Positions 29,650 through 36,836 of a stretch of DNA of 64,000 nucleotides are shown in pieces. A model generated the notes under the pieces. The model was not told where the DNA came from. It was given only the letters and a program-made list of their open reading frames with translations, and did not search any database. Origin of the DNA: Xenophilus sp. Marseille-Q4582. Its GTDB lineage: Bacteria > Pseudomonadota > Gammaproteobacteria > Burkholderiales > Burkholderiaceae_C. The stretch is taken from positions 558,001-622,000 of the forward strand of contig NZ_CAKAKO010000001.1 in NCBI RefSeq assembly GCF_916700565.1. Reading direction: 5' to 3'. Made by a program: the position numbers and the translations under genes. The stretch's first letter is position 1, and the number at the start of each line of letters is the position of its first letter.

Positions 29650-30510
29650 ATGTCCCTGGACCACACCCCCGAACAATCGCAACTGGGCCGCGCATCGGCC
29701 TATGTCGACCGCTACGACGCCAGCCTGCTTTTCCCGCTGCCGCGCGCCGCGCAGCGCGTGCCCATGGGCATCGAGGAAGGCCGGCTGCCCTTCTTCGGGG
29801 CCGACCTGTGGACGGCCTACGAGCTGTCCTGGCTCAACCCGCGCGGCAAGCCGCAGGTGGCGCTGGCGCACATCACGCTGCCCTGCGAATCGCCCAACAT
29901 CATCGAGAGCAAGTCCTTCAAGCTCTACCTCAACAGCTTCAACAGCACGGTGTTCTCGGGCGCCGAGGCGGTGCGCGAGCGCCTGCGCGCCGACCTGTCC
30001 GAGGCCGCCTGGCGCGGCAGCGAGCGCACCGGCACGATCGGGCTGAAGCTGGTGCTGCCCGAGCAGTTCGGGCAGGAGCGCGTGGCCGAACTCGAAGGCC
30101 TGGACCTGGACCGGCTCGACCTGGAATGCGGCGAGCATGCCGAGCCCGCCCCCGAGCTGCTGAGCGCCGCCACGCACGAGGCGCCGGTCAGCGAGACGCT
30201 CAGCAGCCGCCTGCTCAAGAGCAACTGCCGCGTGACGGGCCAGCCCGACTGGGGCAGCGTGCAGATCCGCTACACCGGCCCGGCCATCGACCAGGCCGGC
30301 CTGCTGCGCTACATCGTGAGCTTCCGGCGCCACAACGAGTTCCACGAACCCTGCTGCGAGCGCATCTTCCAGGACATCTGGCAGCGCTGCCAGCCAACCA
30401 AACTGGCGGTGTACTGCCGCTACACGCGCCGCGGCGGGCTGGACATCAACCCCTTCCGCACGAGCTGGCCGCAAGCCTTGCCGGCGCCGGTGCGCACGGC
30501 GCGGCAGTGA
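29650..30510 (+). CDS. queF: NADPH-dependent 7-cyano-7-deazaguanine reductase (type II QueF)
   Basis: 286 aa, the length of the fused two-domain type II enzyme. It reduces preQ0 to preQ1 in queuosine tRNA biosynthesis. The QueF signature '[13 protein letters not shown]' lies in the N-terminal half. The catalytic cysteine is in '[16 protein letters not shown]', and '[12 protein letters not shown]' follows in the C-terminal half. ATG 29650 gives the expected N-terminus; the same frame is open far upstream without homology. Other queuosine genes are not in the window. Confidence 0.96.
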   Translation: MSLDHTPEQSQLGRASAYVDRYDASLLFPLPRAAQRVPMGIEEGRLPFFGADLWTAYELSWLNPRGKPQVALAHITLPCESPNIIESKSFKLYLNSFNSTVFSGAEAVRERLRADLSEAAWRGSERTGTIGLKLVLPEQFGQERVAELEGLDLDRLDLECGEHAEPAPELLSAATHEAPVSETLSSRLLKSNCRVTGQPDWGSVQIRYTGPAIDQAGLLRYIVSFRRHNEFHEPCCERIFQDIWQRCQPTKLAVYCRYTRRGGLDINPFRTSWPQALPAPVRTARQ

Positions 30511-30633
30511 CCGCGTCGGGCCGCTTTCCTACAGGGTGAGGACGGCCGATGGCGCATACTGAGGCGCCGCGCGGATTCCCTTTTTTCTGGCCATCGGCCG
30601 CCGCGCCGTCCGTTTCCTGCCTGAGGTGCCCCC

Positions 30634-31011
30634 TTGAACGTGCTGATCGTCGACGACAACCAGGCTGCCGCCGAGCTGCTGCAGGAGCTCATCGCCTTGC
30701 AGGATCACCAGGCGGTGTGCGCGTTCTCGGCGCGCCAGGCGCTGGAGCTGGCCGAAGGCGGCACCGAGTTCGTGCTGGCTTTCATCGACCTGACCCTGCC
30801 CGACCAGCCGGGCGCGGAAGTGGCGCGCCAGCTGCGCGACCGGGCGCAGGCGCGCGGGCAGCGCCTGGTGCTGGTGGCCGTGTCGGGCTACGGCCCCAAC
30901 GATCCGGCTGGCAGGCAGGCCGCGCCCTACGTGGACCATTTCCTGCAAAAGCCCATCGATTTCGACGCGCTGGACCGCCTGCTGGCGGCCACCGCCGCGG
31001 CCGCGGCATGA
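30634..31011 (+). CDS. Stand-alone response-regulator receiver protein
   Basis: 125-aa CheY-like receiver without an output domain. Acidic pocket Asp7/Asp8 ('LIVDDN'), phospho-acceptor Asp52 ('AFIDLTLPDQPG'), switch Ser in 'VAVSGYG' and Lys in 'FLQKPID' are all present, so it should be phosphorylatable. The start is TTG 30634 with GAGG (30623-30626) upstream. Its stop overlaps the next ATG as ATGA, so it is translated together with the degenerate kinase gene. Confidence 0.88.
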   Translation: MNVLIVDDNQAAAELLQELIALQDHQAVCAFSARQALELAEGGTEFVLAFIDLTLPDQPGAEVARQLRDRAQARGQRLVLVAVSGYGPNDPAGRQAAPYVDHFLQKPIDFDALDRLLAATAAAAA

Positions 31012-31748
31012 AGGCGGCGCCGAGCGCGCGCAGCTGGATCGCGGCGGGCGTGCGGCATGAGCTGCTGATGCGCGCCATGCCGGCGGTGCGCCACGACCTG
31101 GCCGCCCCGCTGTCCTTGATGCGCATGCAGCTGCTCATGCTGCGCCGCCAGGCCCAGGCCGACGTGCCCGCGCAGCCCCAGGCCATCGCGCCGCGCGTGG
31201 CCCAGCTGGAAGCCGAGGTCAGCGAACTGTCGCAGGGCATCCGCAGCCTGCGGGAATGGGAATGGCCCGCGCCCGAGTCCGGCGCGCCGGCCGACCTGAC
31301 GCGCAGTGCGCTGGTGGCGCAGGCCGTGTCGCTGATGCGCGCGGCCTTCGAACTCAACGGCATCGTGCTGCAGGTCGCGCCCGGCCTGGAGCCGCAGGCC
31401 GAGGGCAACGAAGGCCGGGACGCGCCCGAGCCGCCGCGCTGGAGCGACGCCGTGGGCCTGCGCTACCTGCTGATCGGCGGGCTGTGCCACCTGCACGATT
31501 CGCACGACGCGCTCGACAGCGGCGGCTGCATCGCGCTCACGCCCGTCGAGGATTGGGGCGTGCGCCTGGAGGCCGCCGCCCGGCCGGCCGGGCAGGCGCC
31601 GGGCGAGGCACCGGCCGCCTTCGCGCCGCACCGCGCCCCGCGTCACCTGGCCATCGACGCCATCAGCCTGCAGGCGCTGGCCGAGGACCTGGGGCACGCC
31701 GTGACCCTGGCGCCCGAGGCACTGACACTGGACTTGCGCCGCTCCTGA
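31008..31748 (+). CDS. Degenerate histidine-kinase-like protein
   Basis: 246-aa protein translationally coupled to the receiver gene. Residues 20-75 resemble a HisKA dimerisation helix with 'RHDLAAPLSLMRMQLLMLRR', where His29 could be phosphorylated. A later coiled segment ('QLEAEVSELSQGIRSL') follows. The C-terminal half has a weak ATPase-like layout ('LRYLLIGGLCHLHDS') but lacks recognisable N and G boxes, so ATP binding is doubtful. No membrane segment or sensor domain. It may act as a phosphotransfer or scaffold partner of the receiver. The last 86 bp overlap the convergent topoisomerase gene. Confidence 0.7.
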   Translation: MKAAPSARSWIAAGVRHELLMRAMPAVRHDLAAPLSLMRMQLLMLRRQAQADVPAQPQAIAPRVAQLEAEVSELSQGIRSLREWEWPAPESGAPADLTRSALVAQAVSLMRAAFELNGIVLQVAPGLEPQAEGNEGRDAPEPPRWSDAVGLRYLLIGGLCHLHDSHDALDSGGCIALTPVEDWGVRLEAAARPAGQAPGEAPAAFAPHRAPRHLAIDAISLQALAEDLGHAVTLAPEALTLDLRRS

Positions 31749-32871
31749 GCGCGGGGCGCCGGCCCTTGGCGCCCAGCCGCAGGCGCCGCATGAACTGCAG
31801 CAAGCGCACTTCGGCCGCCAGCAGGCCGCGCGGGCGACGCGTGGTCGCCAGCTGCGGCCACAGCTGGGCCAGGGCCGTGCCCTCGTCCACCAGCTGTTCG
31901 CCCAGCGCCAGCACGGCAGGGTGGACGTAGGCCTTTCGGCACACGGCCGGCGTGTTGCCCAGCTGGCGCGCCACGGCCGCCACGATGGTGGCGCCGCTCG
32001 CCCGCCGCGGCGGCGCGTCGCCCGGGCGCGCCAGCTGTTCGCAGGCCAGGCGCGTCAACTCCAGCGCCAGCACCGTGCCATGCCAGGTGCGGAAGTCCTT
32101 GGCGCTGAATTCGCCGCCCGAGGCTTCGCGCAGGTAGGCGTTGACGTCGCCGGCCTGCACGCGGTGCAGCTCGCCGCGTTCGTCGACGTACTGGAACAGC
32201 TCCTGGCCCGGCAGTTCCTGGCACTGCCGCACCACGCGCGCGACGCGCGGGTCGTCCAGCTCGCTTTCGTGCATCACGCCGCCCTTGCCGCGAAAGCGCA
32301 GGCGCACGGTGGGCCCGCGCACCTGCGCATGGCGGCTGCGCAGCGTGCTCAGGCCGTAGGAGCCGTTCTCGCGCGCGTAGCTTTCGTGGCCCACGCGCAG
32401 CCGCGTGGCGTCCAGCAGGCGCACCAGCGTGGCCAGCACCAGCGTGCGCTCGGGCGTGGGCGCGCGGCGCGAGGAGGCCGGCGCCAGGTCGCGCTGCACG
32501 CGTGCGCGGATGCGCGGCAGCGCGCGGCCGAAGGCCTCGATGCGCTCGAACTTGGCGGCGTCCTGCATCTCGCGCCAGGCCGGGTGGTAGCGGTACTGGC
32601 GCCGGCCGCGCGCATCGCGGCCGGTGGCCTGCAGATGGCCGTTGGGCAAGGGGCAGATCCACACGTCTTCGTAGGCGGGCGGGATGGCCAGGGCCCGGAT
32701 GCGCGCCAGTTCGGCCTGCGCACGCACCGGCTTGCCCTGCGGGTCACGGTAGCGGAAATCGGGCGGGCGGCCCAGGCGCCGCAGGCCCGGCATGTCCGGG
32801 TTCACATAGACCAGGTTCTCCGGCGCAATGGCGAAAGGGGAGGGCGCGCTTTTCTTCGCGGTGGCGGGCAT
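31663..32871 (-). CDS. DNA topoisomerase IB (poxvirus type)
   Basis: 402-aa bacterial type IB topoisomerase relaxing supercoils via a 3'-phosphotyrosyl link. The N-terminal domain contains 'YVNPDMPGLRRLGRPPDFRY' and 'WICPLPNGHLQATGRDARGRRQYRYH'. The catalytic core includes 'RVGHESYARENGSYGLSTLRSRH', 'FRGKGG' and 'SAKDFRTWHGT'. The active-site Tyr is in 'VCRKAYVHP'. The basic Pro/Arg C-terminal tail extends over the end of the opposing kinase-like gene and may be variable. Common in soil proteobacteria; it supplements topoisomerase I. Confidence 0.93.
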   Translation of the reverse strand: MPATAKKSAPSPFAIAPENLVYVNPDMPGLRRLGRPPDFRYRDPQGKPVRAQAELARIRALAIPPAYEDVWICPLPNGHLQATGRDARGRRQYRYHPAWREMQDAAKFERIEAFGRALPRIRARVQRDLAPASSRRAPTPERTLVLATLVRLLDATRLRVGHESYARENGSYGLSTLRSRHAQVRGPTVRLRFRGKGGVMHESELDDPRVARVVRQCQELPGQELFQYVDERGELHRVQAGDVNAYLREASGGEFSAKDFRTWHGTVLALELTRLACEQLARPGDAPPRRASGATIVAAVARQLGNTPAVCRKAYVHPAVLALGEQLVDEGTALAQLWPQLATTRRPRGLLAAEVRLLQFMRRLRLGAKGRRPALRSGASPVSVPRAPGSRRAPGPRPAPAG

Positions 32872-32982
32872 GCTGGGCGGCGGCGGATGAGGGAAGTCGG
32901 CCCGCCACTGTGCGGCCGGGCGCGCGTTTCCGCTGTAGGACAGCCCACGCGCCGCCGCGGGCGCGGGTGCGCGGCGCTGGCG

Positions 32983-33708
32983 TCAGCCGCCGCCCTGCGG
33001 GCCCGCGCCGGGGGCGGCCGCCCAGGCCGGCAGGTGCCGGCGCACGCCCGCCTCGAAGGGCGCCCAGCGCGGCACGGGCACACCGGCCGCGCGCAGGCCT
33101 TGCGCGGCCCATTCGTTGCAGGTGCGCAGCAGGTGGTAGTGGCCGGTGGCTTCGTAGAAGGCGTCGTTGCGCGCGTAGTGCATGCCGGCGATACGCTGCG
33201 CCCGGCCTGCGGGCAGGCTGCGGCGCACATGGTCGGCCAGTCGCCGGTACTGGGCGGCGCTGAGCGGCAGGCGCCAGGTGTGCCCTGGCGGCAGCTGGGC
33301 GCGCTGCAGCCAGCTCACGTGCAGCGCGGCCGGGTGCCGGCCCGCCATCGCGCGCAGGGCAAGCCCCGGCCTCAGGTCGGCCCAGGTGGGCGTGTGCAGG
33401 TAGAACGCGCGGTCGCCCCAGCCAATGGCGACGAAGTCGACCGCCGCGGGCGCGGCGCGCGCATCGCCGGGCGGGAACAGGGGGCGCCAGTCCACGCCCG
33501 CGGCCTGCAGCGGCAGCACCAGGTCGACGTGGACGCCATTGCTGATCACGTAAGCCTCGACCTCGGCCGGCTCGGGCGCGAGCCGCGCCGCGGGGGGCCA
33601 GAGCATCAGCACGCCGGCCACGGCCCCGTACAGCAGCGGCAGCGCGAGCACGCCGGCCGCGCCCCACATCATGGTGCGCAGCAGCCGGAGCCCGTGGCCA
33701 CGCACCAT
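32983..33708 (-). CDS. DUF2459 / TIGR02117 family membrane-anchored protein
   Basis: 241-aa protein with an N-terminal membrane anchor (about residues 14-37, 'GAAGVLALPLLYGAVAGVL'). The conserved family core 'YVISNGVHVDLVLPL', 'FVAIGWGDRAFYLHTPTWADL' and 'CNEWAAQGLRAAGV' is intact; the His and Cys-Asn residues could form an active site, as the fold has been likened to papain-like peptidases. No function is established. It ends next to topoisomerase IB and follows dinB by 7 bp on the same strand. Confidence 0.8.
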   Translation of the reverse strand: MVRGHGLRLLRTMMWGAAGVLALPLLYGAVAGVLMLWPPAARLAPEPAEVEAYVISNGVHVDLVLPLQAAGVDWRPLFPPGDARAAPAAVDFVAIGWGDRAFYLHTPTWADLRPGLALRAMAGRHPAALHVSWLQRAQLPPGHTWRLPLSAAQYRRLADHVRRSLPAGRAQRIAGMHYARNDAFYEATGHYHLLRTCNEWAAQGLRAAGVPVPRWAPFEAGVRRHLPAWAAAPGAGPQGGG

Positions 33709-33715
33709 GCGGCGC

Positions 33716-34942
33716 TCAGAACAGCGGCGCCGTCGCCGGCACCGGCGGCGCGGCGGAGCGCGCGGCGGGCGCCTGGGCCTCGGGGCTGTCGGCGCGCACC
33801 AGCGAGCCCACGCGCACGCCCAGCAGGCGCAGCGGCTGCGCCAGCGGCGCGCGCTTGAGGGCCAGGCCCGCGGTGCGGCGGATCAGCGCGGCGTCGGCCG
33901 TGTAGTGGTCCAGGCTGCGGTCGCGCGTGGCGATGCGGAAGTCGTCGTAGCGCAGTTTCACGCCGATGGTGCGGCCCACGTAGCCCTTGCGCTGCAGGTC
34001 GGCCGCCACGCGTTGGCACAGGTCGGTGAAGATGGCGCCCAGCTCGGCCTTGTCACGCACCGCGTGCAGGTCGCGGTCGAAGGTGGTTTCGCGGCTCATC
34101 GACACCGGCTCGCTTTCCGTCACCACGGGCCGCTCGTCGCGGCCCCAGGCCATGTCGTGCATCCAGGCGCCGCTGGCCTTGCCGAAGCGCGCGATGAGCC
34201 AGTCGCGCTCGCAGGCGGCCAGTTCGCCCACGGTGTGGATGCCCAGCGCCTGCAGCTTGGCGTCGGCCTTCGGGCCGATGCCGTTGACCTTGCGCGCGGG
34301 CAGCGGCCAGATGCGCGTGCGCAGGTCGTCCTCGTGCAGGATGGTGATGCCGTTGGGCTTGTTCATCTCGCTGGCCAGCTTGGCCAGCAGCTTGTTGGGT
34401 GCCACGCCGATGGAGCAGGTCAGGCCGGTGGCCTCGAAGATGGACTTCTGGATCAGCCGCGCCAGCACGCGCCCGCCCTCGCGCTGGCCGCCGGGCACGT
34501 CGGTGAAGTCGATGTAGACCTCGTCCACGCCGCGGTCCTGCATCACGGGCGCGATGTCGGTGATGACGGCCTTGAACTGGCGCGAGATGCGGCGCACCTC
34601 GTCGAAATCCACCGGCAGCACGATGGCCTGCGGGCACAGCTTGGCCGCCTTCATCATGCCCATGGCCGAGCCGACGCCGAACTGCCGCGCCGGGTAGGTG
34701 GCGGTGGTGATCACGCCGCGGCCCACGTAGTCCCTGAGCAGCGGAAAGGCCTCGACCGGGATCGCGCTGTCGGGCACGCCGGCCCAGTCGCGCGCCAGCA
34801 TCTCGTCCACCTTGCGCCGCCCGCCGCCGATCACCATCGGCAGGCCCTTGAGCTGCGGGTAGCGCAGCAGCGCCACGGACGCGAAGAAGGCGTCCATGTC
34901 CAGATGGGCCACACGGCGGATCGGCGGGGAGGAGGCAGACAC
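33716..34942 (-). CDS. dinB: DNA polymerase IV (Y-family)
   Basis: 408-aa translesion polymerase. Catalytic acidic residues are in 'VAHLDMDAFFASVALL' and 'GVDEVYIDFTDV'. 'ITTATYPARQFGVGSAM', 'CSIGVAPNKLLAKLASEMNKPNGI' and the HhH-like 'VNGIGPKADAKLQALGIHTVGEL' follow. The little-finger domain is 'SRETTFDRDLHAV'. The C-terminus ends in 'LF', a minimal clamp-binding-like tail. GTG 34942 is chosen; ATG 34993 would add an unconserved Arg-rich stretch. The promoter should lie in the 122-bp gap with the divergent gene at 35065; no LexA box was recognised. Confidence 0.93.
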   Translation of the reverse strand: MSASSPPIRRVAHLDMDAFFASVALLRYPQLKGLPMVIGGGRRKVDEMLARDWAGVPDSAIPVEAFPLLRDYVGRGVITTATYPARQFGVGSAMGMMKAAKLCPQAIVLPVDFDEVRRISRQFKAVITDIAPVMQDRGVDEVYIDFTDVPGGQREGGRVLARLIQKSIFEATGLTCSIGVAPNKLLAKLASEMNKPNGITILHEDDLRTRIWPLPARKVNGIGPKADAKLQALGIHTVGELAACERDWLIARFGKASGAWMHDMAWGRDERPVVTESEPVSMSRETTFDRDLHAVRDKAELGAIFTDLCQRVAADLQRKGYVGRTIGVKLRYDDFRIATRDRSLDHYTADAALIRRTAGLALKRAPLAQPLRLLGVRVGSLVRADSPEAQAPAARSAAPPVPATAPLF

Positions 34943-35064
34943 GGGGCGATTTTCGCCGCGGCGCGCGCCGTTGGGCCGGCCGCGCGCCGGCATGCCGCAG
35001 GGCTGCCTTGCGGGCGCGCCGCGGGTGCTTGCGCCACCCCCCGGCGGCGCGCATCATGCGCCCC

Positions 35065-35634
35065 ATGCAAACCGTCGCCACCCTTCTCTGGCGCCGCCTC
35101 GATGCCCCCGGGCACGATGCCTGCCGCCTCGATCGCAACGATGTCGCCTGGCAGGTGGACGGCGCGGCCGTGTTCCGGCACCGCGACGGCCGCATCGCGC
35201 AGCTGCATTACCGCGTGCGCTGCGACCGCCACTGGCATACGCAGTGGGGCACCGTGCGCGGCTGGCTGGGCGGCACGCCCATCGACCTGTCGGTGGCGCA
35301 TGGCGCCAAGGGCTGGACGCTCAACGAGCAGCCGGTGCCCGACCTGTCACATTGCGTGGACCTGGACCTGGGCTTCACGCCCGCCACCAACCTGCTGCAG
35401 CTGCGCCGGCTGCACCTGGCGGAAGGCGAATCGGCCGAGGTGCCGGCCGCCTGGCTGGACGTGGGCGACGGCAGCCTGGGCCTGCTCGAGCAGCGCTATG
35501 AACGCCTGCCCGGCGGCCGCTACGGCTATGCGGCCCCGCGCTTCGACTACCGCGCCGAACTGGGGGTGGACGCGGACGGCTTCGTGCACGACTACCCCGG
35601 CCTCTGGGTGGCCGAGGCGCCCGCCGCCGGCTGA
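35065..35634 (+). CDS. Putative glycolipid-binding domain protein (PF06475 type)
   Basis: 189-aa soluble protein of the 'putative glycolipid-binding' family. Recognisable blocks are 'TLLWRRLDAPGHDACRL', 'LHYRVRCDRHWHTQWGTVRGW' and 'HCVDLDLGFTPATNLLQLRRLHL'. ATG 35065 gives the family start. No signal peptide. The biochemical role of the family is unknown. It is divergent from dinB. Confidence 0.8.
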   Translation: MQTVATLLWRRLDAPGHDACRLDRNDVAWQVDGAAVFRHRDGRIAQLHYRVRCDRHWHTQWGTVRGWLGGTPIDLSVAHGAKGWTLNEQPVPDLSHCVDLDLGFTPATNLLQLRRLHLAEGESAEVPAAWLDVGDGSLGLLEQRYERLPGGRYGYAAPRFDYRAELGVDADGFVHDYPGLWVAEAPAAG

Positions 35635-35804
35635 GCCGCGGCCGCCCCTCGGTCGGGCCGGCGGCGTCCATCTGGGACCGCGCGCGGCACCGCCCCTTTC
35701 CTACACGGGCCCGCCGTTCACCGGCCTAGCTTGAGCGCCAGAAGGTCGCGCATTCGCCGCTGGCGCGGGCCGGCGGAATGGGCGACCGCCCGACGGAGCA
35801 AGCC

Positions 35805-36131
35805 ATGCCCACCACCGCCTCCCCTCGCGCGCAGGAGACGCGCCAGGACCGCCCGGAACGACGCGGCGGCGCCACGCAGCTGACCCCGGAACCCGGCACC
35901 AACGGCCGCATGAACGAGCGCGACAACCGGCGCATCCTGCGCATCGCCGTGGTGCTGGTGATCGCGCTGCTGGCCGGCGTGCTGGCCTTCAACGCCTTCT
36001 ACCTGCCCCGGGGCGGCAGCACGACCGATGCGCCGGTGCAGACCTCGCCGCTGCAGAACGCGCCGTCGCCGGCCGGCACCCCGAACACGGCGCCCGGCAC
36101 GGAGCCCGGCACCGCGCCCGCCCCGCGCTGA
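35805..36131 (+). CDS. Small single-pass membrane protein, unknown
   Basis: 108-aa hypothetical. ATG 35805 is preceded by CGGAG. Charged N-terminal 40 residues, one transmembrane segment ('ILRIAVVLVIALLAGVLAFNAFYL') and a low-complexity Pro/Thr/Ala/Gly tail of about 40 residues ('PGTEPGTAPAPR') predicted in the periplasm. Resembles small membrane proteins of unknown role in Comamonadaceae. Codon usage agrees with the neighbours. Confidence 0.6.
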   Translation: MPTTASPRAQETRQDRPERRGGATQLTPEPGTNGRMNERDNRRILRIAVVLVIALLAGVLAFNAFYLPRGGSTTDAPVQTSPLQNAPSPAGTPNTAPGTEPGTAPAPR

Positions 36132-36168
36132 GTGCGCGCCGGCGGCCCACCGGCGCGTTCGCGCCCGT

Positions 36169-36360
36169 TCAGTGGCCGCTGCGCCGCGCCACGATCGCGG
36201 CGACGTACAGCACCAGCGCCCCGATGCCGAAGCGCGTGGCCCAGACGGTGTTCTGCTGGAACGAGAACCAGGCGGCCACGAAGGCGCAGCCGGCGCCCGC
36301 GATCATCAGGGCGAGCACCCAGGGCTTGAAGGGCTTGCGCGGCGGCAGAGGAAGCGTCAT
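36169..36360 (-). CDS. Small two-TM membrane protein, unknown
   Basis: 63-aa hypothetical with two hydrophobic helices ('WVLALMIAGAGCAFVAAWF' and 'TRFGIGALVLYVAAIVA') and basic ends. It begins at ATG 36360. The short length, membrane pattern and isolated position support a real small gene, but no family was recognised. Confidence 0.55.
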   Translation of the reverse strand: MTLPLPPRKPFKPWVLALMIAGAGCAFVAAWFSFQQNTVWATRFGIGALVLYVAAIVARRSGH

Positions 36361-36468
36361 GGGGCGCAAGGGTAGCAAAGCGCGGCCCGGCCCCATCGGC
36401 AAAGCCCTTGCGCACCGGTGCGCGCGCTCGGCCCGTTTCCATCCTTTCCCACGAACCAGGAGTTGCCC

Positions 36469-36783
36469 ATGCCTCGCGGAGACAAGTCTTCCTACACCGA
36501 CAAGCAGAAGCGCCAGGCGGCGCACATCGAAGAGGGTTACAAGGAGCGCGGCGTGTCCGAAGGCGAGGCCGAGCGCCGCGCCTGGGCCACCGTGAACGCG
36601 GAAACGGGCGGCGGCAAGAAGTCCGGCTCGGGCCGCGGGCAGCCCGAGAACCACGCCCCTTCGCGCAAGGGCGGGCGCCGCGGCGGCGCTGCGGCGGCCC
36701 AGCGCACGGCGGCCCAACGGTCGGCCTCGGCCCGCAAGGCCGCGGCCACGCGCAAGCGCAACGCGGAGGCCCGCGCGCACTGA
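36469..36783 (+). CDS. Small basic protein, often called plasmid-stabilisation protein
   Basis: 104 aa, starting at ATG 36469 with CAGGAG upstream. The N-terminal half 'YTDKQKRQAAHIEEGYKERG' and 'EAERRAWATVNAETGGGKKSGSG' matches a widespread family of small soluble proteins annotated only as plasmid stabilisation or hypothetical. The C-terminal half is a Lys/Arg/Ala-rich tail ('ARKAAATRKRNAEARAH') resembling histone-H1-like DNA-binding tails. DNA or RNA binding is inferred from charge; no function is proven. Confidence 0.65.
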   Translation: MPRGDKSSYTDKQKRQAAHIEEGYKERGVSEGEAERRAWATVNAETGGGKKSGSGRGQPENHAPSRKGGRRGGAAAAQRTAAQRSASARKAAATRKRNAEARAH

Positions 36784-36836
36784 ACGCCGTCGGCGGGCGG
36801 TGCGCGGGCTCTCGGCGGCCCTGCCGCGCTGCGGCG

